From NCBI GenBank assembly GCA_036381495.1, contig DASVCS010000159.1:62001-126000 (forward strand): 64,000 nucleotides of DNA, written 5' to 3'. Source of the DNA: DASVCS01 sp036381495. GTDB taxonomy: Bacteria; Gemmatimonadota; Gemmatimonadetes; Longimicrobiales; RSA9. Positions 56,271 through 64,000 of this stretch are shown here, piece by piece (position 1 is the stretch's first letter; the number at the start of each line of letters is the position of its first letter). The notes beneath the pieces were generated by a model. That model was not told where the DNA came from. It saw only the letters and a list, made by a program, of their open reading frames with translations, and did no database searches. A program made the position numbers and the translations under genes.

Positions 56271-57037
56271 GGTCGTCGCTCCCTCGGCGGGCTCGATGCC
56301 GCCGCGGTCGGCTTGCGCGCGACCACCACGTACATCCACGTGAAGGCCTCGTCGCGAAGCCGGCCGCGGTCCAGGCGGGGCGCCAGCCAGTTCGCGACGG
56401 CGACGAACGCATCCACGAAAGGCGCGGCGGGGCCGCGCCGAAAGCGCTGGACGTAGTAATTCAGCTCCGTCGCGAACGTGACCCAGAAGCCGCCGAGCGA
56501 CGTCACTTCGAGGAGTTCGAAGCCGGCCGTCTCGAACAGATGACGCAAGCCGTGCTTCGTGTAGCGAAAGAAGTCCCGAGGCTCCTCGTGCAGGTGCCAG
56601 AAGAGCGGCGCAGTGTAGAGGGCGACGCCACCCGGCTTCAGTACCCGCCGCGCTTCGCGGAGCGCGGCCGCCGGCTCCTCCAGATGCTCGAGGACCGCCG
56701 TGCTCAGCACGCAGTCGAACGACTCCGCAGCCGCCGGGATCCGGTACGCGGTCCCGAACAGATCGATCTTCGATCGATCGTGCGGGCACTCCTCGTGGTC
56801 GAGGCCGACGTATTCGTCGACGAACTCCCCGACGAGCAACATCTTCCGCTTCTCCCCGCACCCGATGTCCAGCAGTCGGCCGGAGAGATGGCGAGCTGCG
56901 CGATCCCGGATGTGTTCACCCGCGATGCGGATCACGTTGTACGCCGGGGCGGTGATGGGGAAAGCGGAGTAGTATTCCGCAACGCCGGCCCCCGTGCGCG
57001 CCGTCGCGCACGCCGATACCGTCGCGCGTGGGGTCAC
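56267..57037 (-). CDS. SAM-dependent methyltransferase (class I)
   Basis: A 256-residue protein with the glycine-rich SAM motif LLDIGCGEKRKMLLVGEFVDEYVG and AVLEHLEEPAAALREARRVLKPGG, typical of Methyltransf_11 enzymes. The end has a hydrophobic helix region. Start is GTG at 57037, which overlaps the sulfotransferase stop (GTGA). In a polysaccharide cluster it may O- or N-methylate a sugar or cap the chain; the substrate is not seen. Confidence 0.85.
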   Translation of the reverse strand: MTPRATVSACATARTGAGVAEYYSAFPITAPAYNVIRIAGEHIRDRAARHLSGRLLDIGCGEKRKMLLVGEFVDEYVGLDHEECPHDRSKIDLFGTAYRIPAAAESFDCVLSTAVLEHLEEPAAALREARRVLKPGGVALYTAPLFWHLHEEPRDFFRYTKHGLRHLFETAGFELLEVTSLGGFWVTFATELNYYVQRFRRGPAAPFVDAFVAVANWLAPRLDRGRLRDEAFTWMYVVVARKPTAAASSPPRERRP

Positions 57038-57966
57038 GCGTGCACTCTCCCGCCGGCCGAGCCGCTCTCGAGACGCTCGATGATGCGGTGGATTCGGGCC
57101 TCCAGTTCGGCCTCACGGGGCCGTGAACGCGGCCGCAGCCAGGCAGACCCGGCCCCGGGCCGGCGACGCAACGTCACATCCATCCTTGCATAGCTCCGCT
57201 CGATTTGGCGCTCCAGGGCGCCGGGATCCGCGCAGAACGCCTCATAGGCGATGGAATGCCGTCGCTCCGGTGGGATCCGGTCGAGCGAGTCCCGGATGTA
57301 GCGGTCGATCCCCCACACCTGATGGACCGCCTGCTCGAGCTGGTCCGAGAACCGCCGGCCCAGGAATTGGGGCGGCGATGCCGACCACCATTCGCCCAGC
57401 GGGACCCCGTGCCGGATCCGCGCTTCCAGCAACGAGACCGAGGCATCGACCGGGTCGCGCCGAACGTGAAGGAAGATCGCGTTCGGGAACAACGCGCTCA
57501 GGTGTGCGATGCGTAGCGAATTGCTGTTGTTCTTGTTGGCGAACGGCGCACCGAAGACCAGCTCGAGCAGGCGTACGATGTTCCGGAGTTCGTACAACCC
57601 GGACTGTCGGATCGGACGCGTGTGGTCGTAGCGCGGGAACCAGCGATGGAAGATGTCCCAACCATCCGTCGGCGCCATGGGGCCGTCGACGTTCCCGTAA
57701 GAGCTCGTGTAGGTCGGCTCGTACGCGTGCGCGAGCCTGCCCCACAGCGAGTACAGAACGCACGCCTTCGGGTGGGCCTTCGCCAGGTTCGGGAAGTAGG
57801 CGAACTCGAACGAATTCATCACGTGCAGGTAGACGACCGTCGTCCCGGAGCGCGGGGCGCCGAGAATGAAGAGCGGCGGGAATCGGTTCTCGAGGCGCAG
57901 GCCGGCGACCGCCGGCATCTCGACGGCCGCGACGAGCGCGTAGACGAGTCGTTCCAGCTTCTTCAT
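57034..57966 (-). CDS. sulfotransferase
   Basis: A 310-residue protein with the PAPS-binding loop LFILGAPRSGTTVVYLHVM and the second site NAIFLHVRRDPVDASVSLLEA, the two hallmarks of sulfotransferases (Sulfotransfer_3 type). The ATG at 57966 gives a short hydrophobic N-terminal helix (YALVAAVEMPAVAGL), possibly a membrane contact. It probably sulfates a polysaccharide or lipid. The gene follows the FemAB-like gene after 53 bases and overlaps the methyltransferase. Confidence 0.88.
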   Translation of the reverse strand: MKKLERLVYALVAAVEMPAVAGLRLENRFPPLFILGAPRSGTTVVYLHVMNSFEFAYFPNLAKAHPKACVLYSLWGRLAHAYEPTYTSSYGNVDGPMAPTDGWDIFHRWFPRYDHTRPIRQSGLYELRNIVRLLELVFGAPFANKNNSNSLRIAHLSALFPNAIFLHVRRDPVDASVSLLEARIRHGVPLGEWWSASPPQFLGRRFSDQLEQAVHQVWGIDRYIRDSLDRIPPERRHSIAYEAFCADPGALERQIERSYARMDVTLRRRPGAGSAWLRPRSRPREAELEARIHRIIERLESGSAGGRVHA

Positions 57967-58019
57967 ACCGGACGGATCCCTTCCCGCGGACTTCTCCGGA
58001 GAGACGCGATACGTGTATC

Positions 58020-59054
58020 TCACGGCTCGGGTCGGTATCGCGGCTCCGGTGGTCTCGTGCTCGCGCCGACGTTCTCCGCGGCACGCGCTGTCGGCCGCCG
58101 CGAAGCGCCCCGAGCGCGTATCCCCAGCCGATGCCAGCGCTCGACCGGCGTGTGCATGGCGCCGAATCTCCGTTTGAATTCCGCCACACCCGCATGGCCG
58201 CCGCTGGGATTGAAATCGAACCAGCGCAGTCCGCGCCTGCACGCGTCCTCGATCACATCGGCCAGGAGCACATGGCTCGCGCGGGTGTGTCGCATGTCCG
58301 TCCTCGCCGCACCGTGCCAGTAAACGGCGTGCTGGTTCCAGTAGAACATCCAGGCGCCGGCAGCGATTCGTCCCTCGAACTCCGCGAGCCAGAGGGCGAT
58401 GTGGTCGCGGTGCCCACCGGCGAGGCGCGCACCGTTCGCAAAGAGGCGCCATGGGTATCTGCTCGTCGCGGCCGCACCCCAGCGCGTGAGCGAATCCTTG
58501 TAGACGAGATAGTAGCCGCGATAATCGCTCACGCTTTCCGCGATCCGCGTCGTAACGCCCAGCCGGCGCCCCTTGGCGATGTTCGCCCGGTGTCCTCTCG
58601 AGAAGCGCGTGGACAGGGTCGTGAACGGCGCATCGAGTTCCAGCCGGTGGGTCCCATCGAGCCTACGGCCGAGCCCCTCGATATCGCCGAATGGGCCGTG
58701 CAGCGGATTCCCGGTCAGATGAAGCCCGCCGGGCGCCCGCGCCACGACGGCGCGGAAGAGGCGGCGCCTGTCATCGGTGTCGAGCGGCCCATCGGCGATC
58801 GGTCCGCCGTAGCAACCGCCGAAAGTGGAGCTGACTTCCGCTGCGCGCCACGGGAGGCGGCTACGGTGGGCGATCAGCGGGAAGACCACTCGCACGCCGT
58901 CGTCCAGTTCGGCACCGATACTCGCATCCCGGCACCCCCGGAACGTCTCGACCGCGAGCCTCCGCCAGAGCGGCGTGTGAAAGAAGGTCGCGTAGTCGCA
59001 GGCGCGCGCGACCTCCCACCAGGACGCTTCATCCATCCGCTCGAGGATCTTCAT
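58020..59054 (-). CDS. FemAB/GNAT-like acyltransferase
   Basis: A 344-residue protein resembling the FemAB/BioF2-like GNAT group (Acetyltransf_6): the opening WWEVARACDYATFFHTPLWRRL, YLVYKDSLTRWG, a beta-strand-helix LWLAEFEGRIAAGAWMFYW and HVLLADVIEDACRRGLRWFDF, FNPSGGHAGVAEFKRRFGA. Such enzymes add acyl or aminoacyl groups to cell-wall or EPS precursors and are common in exopolysaccharide clusters. Start at 59054; six bases after the DegT stop. Exact substrate unknown. Confidence 0.82.
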   Translation of the reverse strand: MKILERMDEASWWEVARACDYATFFHTPLWRRLAVETFRGCRDASIGAELDDGVRVVFPLIAHRSRLPWRAAEVSSTFGGCYGGPIADGPLDTDDRRRLFRAVVARAPGGLHLTGNPLHGPFGDIEGLGRRLDGTHRLELDAPFTTLSTRFSRGHRANIAKGRRLGVTTRIAESVSDYRGYYLVYKDSLTRWGAAATSRYPWRLFANGARLAGGHRDHIALWLAEFEGRIAAGAWMFYWNQHAVYWHGAARTDMRHTRASHVLLADVIEDACRRGLRWFDFNPSGGHAGVAEFKRRFGAMHTPVERWHRLGIRARGASRRPTARAAENVGASTRPPEPRYRPEP

Positions 59055-59060
59055 GAGCGA

Positions 59061-60212
59061 TCAACGCGTGCACGCGGCCGTGACCGCGGCGATGACGTCC
59101 TCGACATCATTGTCGGTGAGCCCGGGCGACAGCGGAATCGATACCGTCCGCTCACTGATCCACGTCGCATTCGGGAAGTCCTCCGGTCGAAGGCCGAAAC
59201 GCTCCCTGTAAAACGCGTGGAGGTGTGCACCGACGTAGTGCACGCCGGTCCCGATCCGGGATTCGTACAGCCGTCGCATGAACTCGTCGCGATCGATGCC
59301 GCAGCGTTCGCGATCGATCGTGAGCGTGTAGAGATGCCGCGCATGGACGACATCGGGTTCATCGGGCGCAGGGAGTCCGACGGGGAGCTCGCCGAATGCC
59401 TCGTTGTACCACTGCCAGATCCGGTTGCGGCGATCGAGCCACGCATCGAGCCGCGGCAACTGATGGATGCCGATCGCCGCCTGTAGGTCGGTCATGTTGT
59501 ACTTGAAGCCGGGGACACCGACCTGATAGTGGCGATACCCTGCGTCGCTGAAACGCCTCCAGGCATCCCTGCTCATGCCGTGGAGCGCATAGATCTTGAT
59601 CCGATCGGCCAGGTCGGGATCGTTCGTCGTCACCATCCCGCCCTCGCCCGTCGTCATGTTCTTGGTCGCATAGAAGCTGAAGCACGTCAGCCGCCCGATG
59701 GTCCCGATCTTCCGGCCCCGGTGAACGCTTTCGATGGCGTGTGCGGCATCTTCGATGACGATGAGGCCGTGCCGCTCCGCGATTTCCGTGATGGCGTCCA
59801 TATCGCACGGGCGGCCATGGAGATGGACGGGGACGATCGCACGGGTGCGAGGGGTGACCGCGTCCTCGATGCGTTGGGGATCGATGAGGCCGGTGTCGCG
59901 GTCACAGTCGACGAACACCGGTCGCGCGCCGGTGTGGACGATGGCGTTCGCCGTGGCGACGAAGGTCATCGGCGTCGTGATCACCTCGTCGTCGGCGGCC
60001 AGACCGGCGGCGATCATGGAGAGGTGCAGGCCGGCGGTGCAGGAGCTGACGGCAATGGCGTGTTCCGTGCCGATGTAGCGGCGGAACGCTTCCTCGAACT
60101 GCGCTACGCGGGGCCCCGTCCCGATCCAACCGGAGCGTAGCGTGTCGACCACCTCCGCGATCTCGGCCTCCCCGATCTGAGGGCTGCCGAAGACCAGGAA
60201 ATTCTCACGCAT
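59061..60212 (-). CDS. DegT/DnrJ/EryC1/StrS-family sugar aminotransferase
   Basis: A 383-residue PLP enzyme that aminates nucleotide-linked keto-sugars. Seen: the N-terminal SPQIGEAEIAEVVDTLRSGWIGTGP, SSCTAGLHLSMIAAGL (PLP phosphate), VPVHLHGRPCDMDAI, VIEDAAHAIES (Asp to pyridine), FSFYATKNMTTGEGG with the Schiff-base Lys, and PGFKYNMTDLQAAIG. This implies an amino sugar in the glycan. Start overlaps the end of the upstream methyltransferase gene by eight bases. Confidence 0.94.
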   Translation of the reverse strand: MRENFLVFGSPQIGEAEIAEVVDTLRSGWIGTGPRVAQFEEAFRRYIGTEHAIAVSSCTAGLHLSMIAAGLAADDEVITTPMTFVATANAIVHTGARPVFVDCDRDTGLIDPQRIEDAVTPRTRAIVPVHLHGRPCDMDAITEIAERHGLIVIEDAAHAIESVHRGRKIGTIGRLTCFSFYATKNMTTGEGGMVTTNDPDLADRIKIYALHGMSRDAWRRFSDAGYRHYQVGVPGFKYNMTDLQAAIGIHQLPRLDAWLDRRNRIWQWYNEAFGELPVGLPAPDEPDVVHARHLYTLTIDRERCGIDRDEFMRRLYESRIGTGVHYVGAHLHAFYRERFGLRPEDFPNATWISERTVSIPLSPGLTDNDVEDVIAAVTAACTR

Positions 60213-60960
60213 GGCGTGATGTACTCCGGGTACAGTAGAAGAGGGGCTCGGTGCGGTCGAGACCGTACCGGACGATTTCCTCGTCCGTCATGTCCGAACA
60301 GAGGTGGACCACGCGCACGGCGAATCCCGCGCGCTCGAGGCGTTGCGTGATGTCCATGCCGTAGACGCGGACGTGGTCGTGCTGGCCGAACGCTTCGAGG
60401 CGTTCCCGCTCGGTCGTGCGACTCCAGTCTTCGTACGTCCGCTCGCCCCGGACCGGTACCTGGAACAGCGCCCAGCCGTCCGGCCGCAGCACGCGGCAGA
60501 GCTCCGCCATGGCTCGCGCGTCGTCCGGGACGTGCTCGAGCACGTGGCTACAGTAGATGACGTCGAAGGAGCCATCGTCGTAGCCGATGTCCGTTATGTC
60601 CATAACTTCCGCTGCGAGGCCGGGGACGAGGTCGCCGCTGAGGTAATCGATCCCGGGCATCGCCTCGAGGCGGCGCGCCGTGCAGGGTTCCGGCGCCAGG
60701 TGCAACATCCGGATGCGCCGCTGAAAGAGATCGGTGTGCCGGGTGAAGAACAGCCAGGACAGCCGGTGTCGCTCCAGCGATCCGCACGCCGGGCAACGCG
60801 CTTCCGGCCGCGCCGAGAGCCCGGCCGGAAGAAATCGGCGGAACGTGCCGCCGCACACCGGGCAATGGCGCGCCGAACCCGCGTATACCATCCGACCGTA
60901 CGCGCCCAGGACACGTTCCGCGACTCGCCTGACCACTCGACTTCGGAGCACGTTCACCAT
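60205..60960 (-). CDS. SAM-dependent methyltransferase with N-terminal zinc finger
   Basis: A 251-residue protein with two CxxC pairs near the N-terminus (CPVCGG and CPACGS) followed by MLHLAPEPCTARRLEAMPGIDYL, SFDVIYCSHVLEHVPDDARAMAE and LRPDGWALFQVPV, a Methyltransf_11 core. The variant SAM motif HLAPE replaces the usual GxGxG. The ATG at 60960 is the first in frame after the GT2 overlap. Its role in glycan modification is inferred from location. Confidence 0.85.
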   Translation of the reverse strand: MVNVLRSRVVRRVAERVLGAYGRMVYAGSARHCPVCGGTFRRFLPAGLSARPEARCPACGSLERHRLSWLFFTRHTDLFQRRIRMLHLAPEPCTARRLEAMPGIDYLSGDLVPGLAAEVMDITDIGYDDGSFDVIYCSHVLEHVPDDARAMAELCRVLRPDGWALFQVPVRGERTYEDWSRTTERERLEAFGQHDHVRVYGMDITQRLERAGFAVRVVHLCSDMTDEEIVRYGLDRTEPLFYCTRSTSRHA

Positions 60961-62036
60961 CCGCGCCTCCCCGAAGGAACGGCCGCCCCCACCCGCCGCC
61001 CCACCTGGAACCCCGCCCACCGCACCAGCTCGTACGCCAGCAGCTCCGGCAGGCGGTGCAGATGCCCCTGCCGCACGAAGTAGCGCAGCTCCGCCCCGAG
61101 GAAGCGCGCGGACTCCGCGAGCGACGCGCCACCGTCCAGCCCGATCGAGCGCAGCGCGCGCCCCACGAGGTACGTGCGCCGGAACAGGCCGCGGACGGTG
61201 TAGCGGTGCGCGTGCAGCGCCTCCGCGGCGGGCTCGTAGCGGATGCCGTAGCCGGCGGCCAGCACCTGGTGCGCCCAGATCTGGTCCTCGCTCACGGGCG
61301 CATCGTCGACGAACGGCAGCCCGATCGCGATCTCTCGCCGCACCGCACTGAACGCATTCGAGAAGAGGACTCGCCCGGGCCGCGGGTGGTGCCCCCCGGG
61401 CCGCGGCCAGAATCGGAGCGGCTCGGGAGGATAATTCAACGAGACGAAGAACATCTCCATGGTCGAGGCATCCCGCGGCACCTGACGGCCGTAGACGCCC
61501 GCGACGCCGGGCTCGGCGAGTGCGGCGGCGAAGCGTTCGGGCCAGTCCGGCGTGCAGGGCAGGACGTCCTGGGTCAGGAAACAGACGACGTCGCCGGTGG
61601 TGAGGCGCACGCCGAGGTTCCGGGTGCGGCCGTGGCCGAACTCGGCCGGCGGGATGCGGTGGACGCGGAGTCCGGCGCGCTCGGCTCGTTCGGGCGTGCC
61701 GTCGGTCGAGCCGGAGTCGATGACGAGGACGTCGAGGTCGTAGCGTTCGCGGACGAGTGCGAGGTGGCCGCAGAGGTGCGCGAACGCGGGTCCGGCGTCG
61801 CGGGTGGGGATGACGACGGCGACGCGGCCGAGCGCGGGGCGGTTTCCGCCGGCACCGGCGGGATCCGAGCGACGCTCCGGTTCGCGTTCACGGACGTGGA
61901 CCGGGGCCGTCGTGGTCGGGCGTTCGGCTGTCGCGGGCGCGGCGGCACCGTCGGCCGGCGCCGCACGCCTGCCCGTCCCGGCCGTTTCGGCCGGTGGTCC
62001 CATCGTCGGAACGAGCGCGGCATCACGCACGATCAC
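60954..62036 (-). CDS. GT2 glycosyltransferase (rhamnosyltransferase-like)
   Basis: A 360-residue protein. After a disordered Pro/Ala/Thr-rich leader of about 70 residues comes a GT-A domain: VAVVIPTRDAGPAFAHLCGH, LVIDSGSTDGTPERAERAG, GHGRTRNLGVRLTTGDVVCF (conserved FGHGRTRN), LTQDVLPCTPDWPERF and FSNAFSAVRREIAIGLPF. The start is either GTG at 62036, overlapping the neighbouring stop (GTGA), or GTG at 62030, which has better spacing from GGGAGG. It is likely to use dTDP-rhamnose. Confidence 0.88.
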   Translation of the reverse strand: MIVRDAALVPTMGPPAETAGTGRRAAPADGAAAPATAERPTTTAPVHVREREPERRSDPAGAGGNRPALGRVAVVIPTRDAGPAFAHLCGHLALVRERYDLDVLVIDSGSTDGTPERAERAGLRVHRIPPAEFGHGRTRNLGVRLTTGDVVCFLTQDVLPCTPDWPERFAAALAEPGVAGVYGRQVPRDASTMEMFFVSLNYPPEPLRFWPRPGGHHPRPGRVLFSNAFSAVRREIAIGLPFVDDAPVSEDQIWAHQVLAAGYGIRYEPAAEALHAHRYTVRGLFRRTYLVGRALRSIGLDGGASLAESARFLGAELRYFVRQGHLHRLPELLAYELVRWAGFQVGRRVGAAVPSGRRGW

Positions 62037-63268
62037 ACCCTCCCGAACCCGGATCCGCGGAGTACGCTGAGGAAGAAGGACGCGAACACGACCTCGGCGC
62101 CCAGGACCATGAGGGTGAGTGCGAGCAGCGCCGGGCGGACGGCGAAGAGGATGCCGCGGCCCGCGGCGAGCCAGCTCGCCAGGATCCCCACGTTGATGAT
62201 CAGCCCCGCGCCGAACAGGAGGCCGCCGAGCACGACGCCTCTCTCGAGCGTGTAATGCAGGTGGAACCGCCGGATCCACGGGTCGGCCGGCCCCGCATCG
62301 TGCACGAGTGCGTACGTCTTGGCGTAGACGCCGAGGAGCACGAGCTGGAGGCCGAGGATGGCGAGCGCGCTCCCGACGAACATGAAGTGGTAGTCGATGT
62401 TGAACAGCCCGAGGCGGATCGGGCCGGGCAACAGGGCGAGTTCGAGGGCGATGCCGAGCGCGAGGAGCGTGAGCCCGGGGAGGAGGAACAGCCGGGTCGA
62501 GCTGAGGAGCAGCAGGTGCCGTGCGACGCGCCAGCCATCGCCCATGCTCCGGCGCGGCCGCCCCGCGGGCCGGGGCGCGAAGCTGACCGGGACCTCGACG
62601 GCCCGCAACTCCGCGCGCGCCGCCTCGACCACCATCTCGCTCGCGAACTCCATCCCGGTCGCGCCCAGGCGGAGCCGATCGAGCGCCGACCGCGAGATCC
62701 CGCGCATCCCGCAACGCACGTCGGAGATGCGGAAACGGTAGAACCGCCGCGAGAGCCAGGTCTGGACCGGCTCGAGGAGATGCCGGTGGGTGGCGCGCAT
62801 GGCGTCCGGCCGGATCTCGCCGTTGCGCCGCGTGCCGAGTACCAGATCGTAGCCGGCACGCAGCGGCTCGATGAAGCGGTGGAGCGCGGAGAGGTCGTAG
62901 GTGCCATCGCCGTCGACCAGGACCAGGTACCGGCCGCGGGCGGCTTCGAACCCGCGCAGACACGCGGCGCCGTACCCACGGATCGGCTGGCGGACGACCC
63001 GCGCGCCGGCCTGCGCGGCTTCCTCGGCCGAGCCGTCCCACGACTCGTTGTCGCAGACCACGACCTCGCCGGCGTAGCCGTGCCGGTCGAGCGCGGCCCG
63101 GGCCGCCCGGACGCACGCCCCGATCACGCCCGCCTCGTTGTGGCAGGGGAAGATGACGGAGACCTCGGGCGGGTGCGCGTCGCGCGCCGATGCGTCGCCC
63201 GCGGGCATGGCGGCGGTCGTCTCATGATGCCGCACATCCATCACCCCCACCTGCACGCCCCTCGCCAT
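62033..63268 (-). CDS. DPM1/GtrB-like polyprenyl-phosphate glycosyltransferase
   Basis: A 411-residue GT2 enzyme with a GT-A domain (VSVIFPCHNEAGVIGACVRAA, VVVCDNESWDGSAEEAAQAG, DGDGTYDLSALHRFI, SDVRCGMRGISRSAL) and four C-terminal membrane segments, as in dolichol- or undecaprenyl-phosphate sugar synthases. It could make the lipid-linked donor used by the GT-C enzymes at 44.6-48.2 kb. The ATG at 63268 overlaps the rfbD stop (TGATG) and has GGAGGGGG just upstream; an internal ATG nine codons on is possible. Confidence 0.88.
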   Translation of the reverse strand: MARGVQVGVMDVRHHETTAAMPAGDASARDAHPPEVSVIFPCHNEAGVIGACVRAARAALDRHGYAGEVVVCDNESWDGSAEEAAQAGARVVRQPIRGYGAACLRGFEAARGRYLVLVDGDGTYDLSALHRFIEPLRAGYDLVLGTRRNGEIRPDAMRATHRHLLEPVQTWLSRRFYRFRISDVRCGMRGISRSALDRLRLGATGMEFASEMVVEAARAELRAVEVPVSFAPRPAGRPRRSMGDGWRVARHLLLLSSTRLFLLPGLTLLALGIALELALLPGPIRLGLFNIDYHFMFVGSALAILGLQLVLLGVYAKTYALVHDAGPADPWIRRFHLHYTLERGVVLGGLLFGAGLIINVGILASWLAAGRGILFAVRPALLALTLMVLGAEVVFASFFLSVLRGSGFGRV

Positions 63269-64000
63269 CACACCCCCTCCCCCACCGCCACCGCCAGTGC
63301 ATCCCGCCACGCGGGGATCGGGCCCACCAACGTCTCGGTCGCGGTGCAATCGAGTACGGAGTAGCGCGGGCGTGGCGCGGGGCGGGGTGAACCGGCGGGC
63401 AGCCCCTCGACCCACGCTTCCGTCGAGACGGGCGTGACCTCGGCATCGAGACCGGCCAGCCGGATCGCCTCTCGGGCCAGGCCGTACCAGGTCGTCTCGC
63501 CGCGGTTCGTCGCGTGGTAGACGCCCGCCGGCGCGCCGCACTCCAGAAGTTGCGCGAGGACCCCGGCGAGGGTGCCGGTCCACGTGGGCGCGCCGCGCTG
63601 GTCATCCACCACGCGCAGCGCGCGGCCGGCACGCGCGGCGGCCAGCATCGAGGCGACGAAGTTCCGGCCTCCCGCGCCGTAGAGCCAGCTCGTCCGGACG
63701 ATGAGGAAGTCGCCCGCCTCGCGGGCGGCCTCCTCGCCCGCCAGCTTGCTGCGGCCGTAGGCGCCGAGCGGGTGCGGGGGGCTGTCCGTCGCGTACGGGG
63801 CGGCCGCGCGGCCGTCGAAGACGTAATCCGTGCTCGGGTAGAGAAAGCGGGCGCCGACGGCACGGCACGCCCGCGCCACGTGCCCGGTGGCCACGGCGTT
63901 GACGCGGTGCGCGCACGCCTCCTCGGACTCCGCATCATCCACGCGCGTGTACGCCGCGCACTGCACCACGGCCTCCGGCCGGACCGACCGGATGGCCGCA
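63268..64000 (-). CDS. rfbD: dTDP-4-dehydrorhamnose reductase, C-terminal part
   Basis: The gene enters from the right edge and lacks its N-terminal NAD-binding start. Visible are VVQCAAYTRVDDAESE, FLYPSTDYVFDG (catalytic Thr-Asp-Tyr), YGRSKLAGEEAAR (YxxxK) and FLIVRTSWLYGAGGRNFVASML with DDQRGAPTWTGTLAGVL, all typical of RmlD. It completes the dTDP-rhamnose pathway with rfbA-C located 20 kb to the left. Its stop overlaps the start of the GT2 gene at 63268. Confidence 0.95.
   Translation of the reverse strand, partial: AAIRSVRPEAVVQCAAYTRVDDAESEEACAHRVNAVATGHVARACRAVGARFLYPSTDYVFDGRAAAPYATDSPPHPLGAYGRSKLAGEEAAREAGDFLIVRTSWLYGAGGRNFVASMLAAARAGRALRVVDDQRGAPTWTGTLAGVLAQLLECGAPAGVYHATNRGETTWYGLAREAIRLAGLDAEVTPVSTEAWVEGLPAGSPRPAPRPRYSVLDCTATETLVGPIPAWRDALAVAVGEGV

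Overview
This window looks like a GC-rich chromosomal segment from a Gram-negative, outer-membrane-bearing bacterium, most likely of the Gemmatimonadota or a close relative. The evidence is a SusC/SusD-type TonB-dependent pair at the left end, a PilQ secretin with a full type IVa pilus operon, lipoprotein signal peptides, and the overall gene content. The taxonomic call is inference from protein character, not from a marker search. Every gene I can support lies on the minus strand, so the window reads from right to left as a series of co-directional transcription units.

Left end to 21.6 kb: housekeeping and proteostasis. In order of coordinate these are susD (partial), susC, a small lipoprotein, engB, clpX, clpP, tig, tRNA-Leu(UAG), an HtrA/DegP protease, dnaK (with a clear terminator), hslU, hslV, xerC, trmFO, topA, aroK and aroC. 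Most soluble and membrane-associated protein quality-control systems of the cell are therefore clustered. AroC carries an unusual in-frame repeat insertion.

21.7 to 38.4 kb: type IV pilus region. A large Ig-like/propeller lipoprotein sits downstream of pilM-N-O-P-Q. Upstream of that are two successive four-gene minor-pilin operons with the same order (FimT, PilV, PilW, PilX types), which look like an ancient tandem duplication. A PilS/PilR-like sensor kinase and sigma-54 activator pair follows.

38.5 to 64 kb: glycan assembly region. A YfhO-type membrane protein and dTDP-rhamnose genes rfbB, rfbC and rfbA precede the major pilin gene pilA. pilA has a recognisable sigma-54 promoter and an upstream palindrome that could be the PilR site. 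Beyond it lies a tightly packed, translationally coupled series: TMTC-like and PMT-like membrane glycosyltransferases, several GT2/GT4 glycosyltransferases, asparagine synthase, a Wzx-type flippase, two methyltransferases, a sulfotransferase, a FemAB/GNAT-like protein, a DegT aminotransferase, and rfbD running off the right edge. Together they suggest a rhamnose-containing, modified surface polysaccharide and possibly pilin glycosylation.

The least explained structure is a family of three intergenic G-rich repeat islands (about 12.1-12.3, 14.6-14.8 and 35.6-35.8 kb). They are built largely of hexamers (GGGCTA, GGGAGC, GGGAAC, GTTTAC) in different orientations and always lie between the stop of one gene and the start of the next. 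No CRISPR array, rRNA, insertion sequence or prophage was seen.
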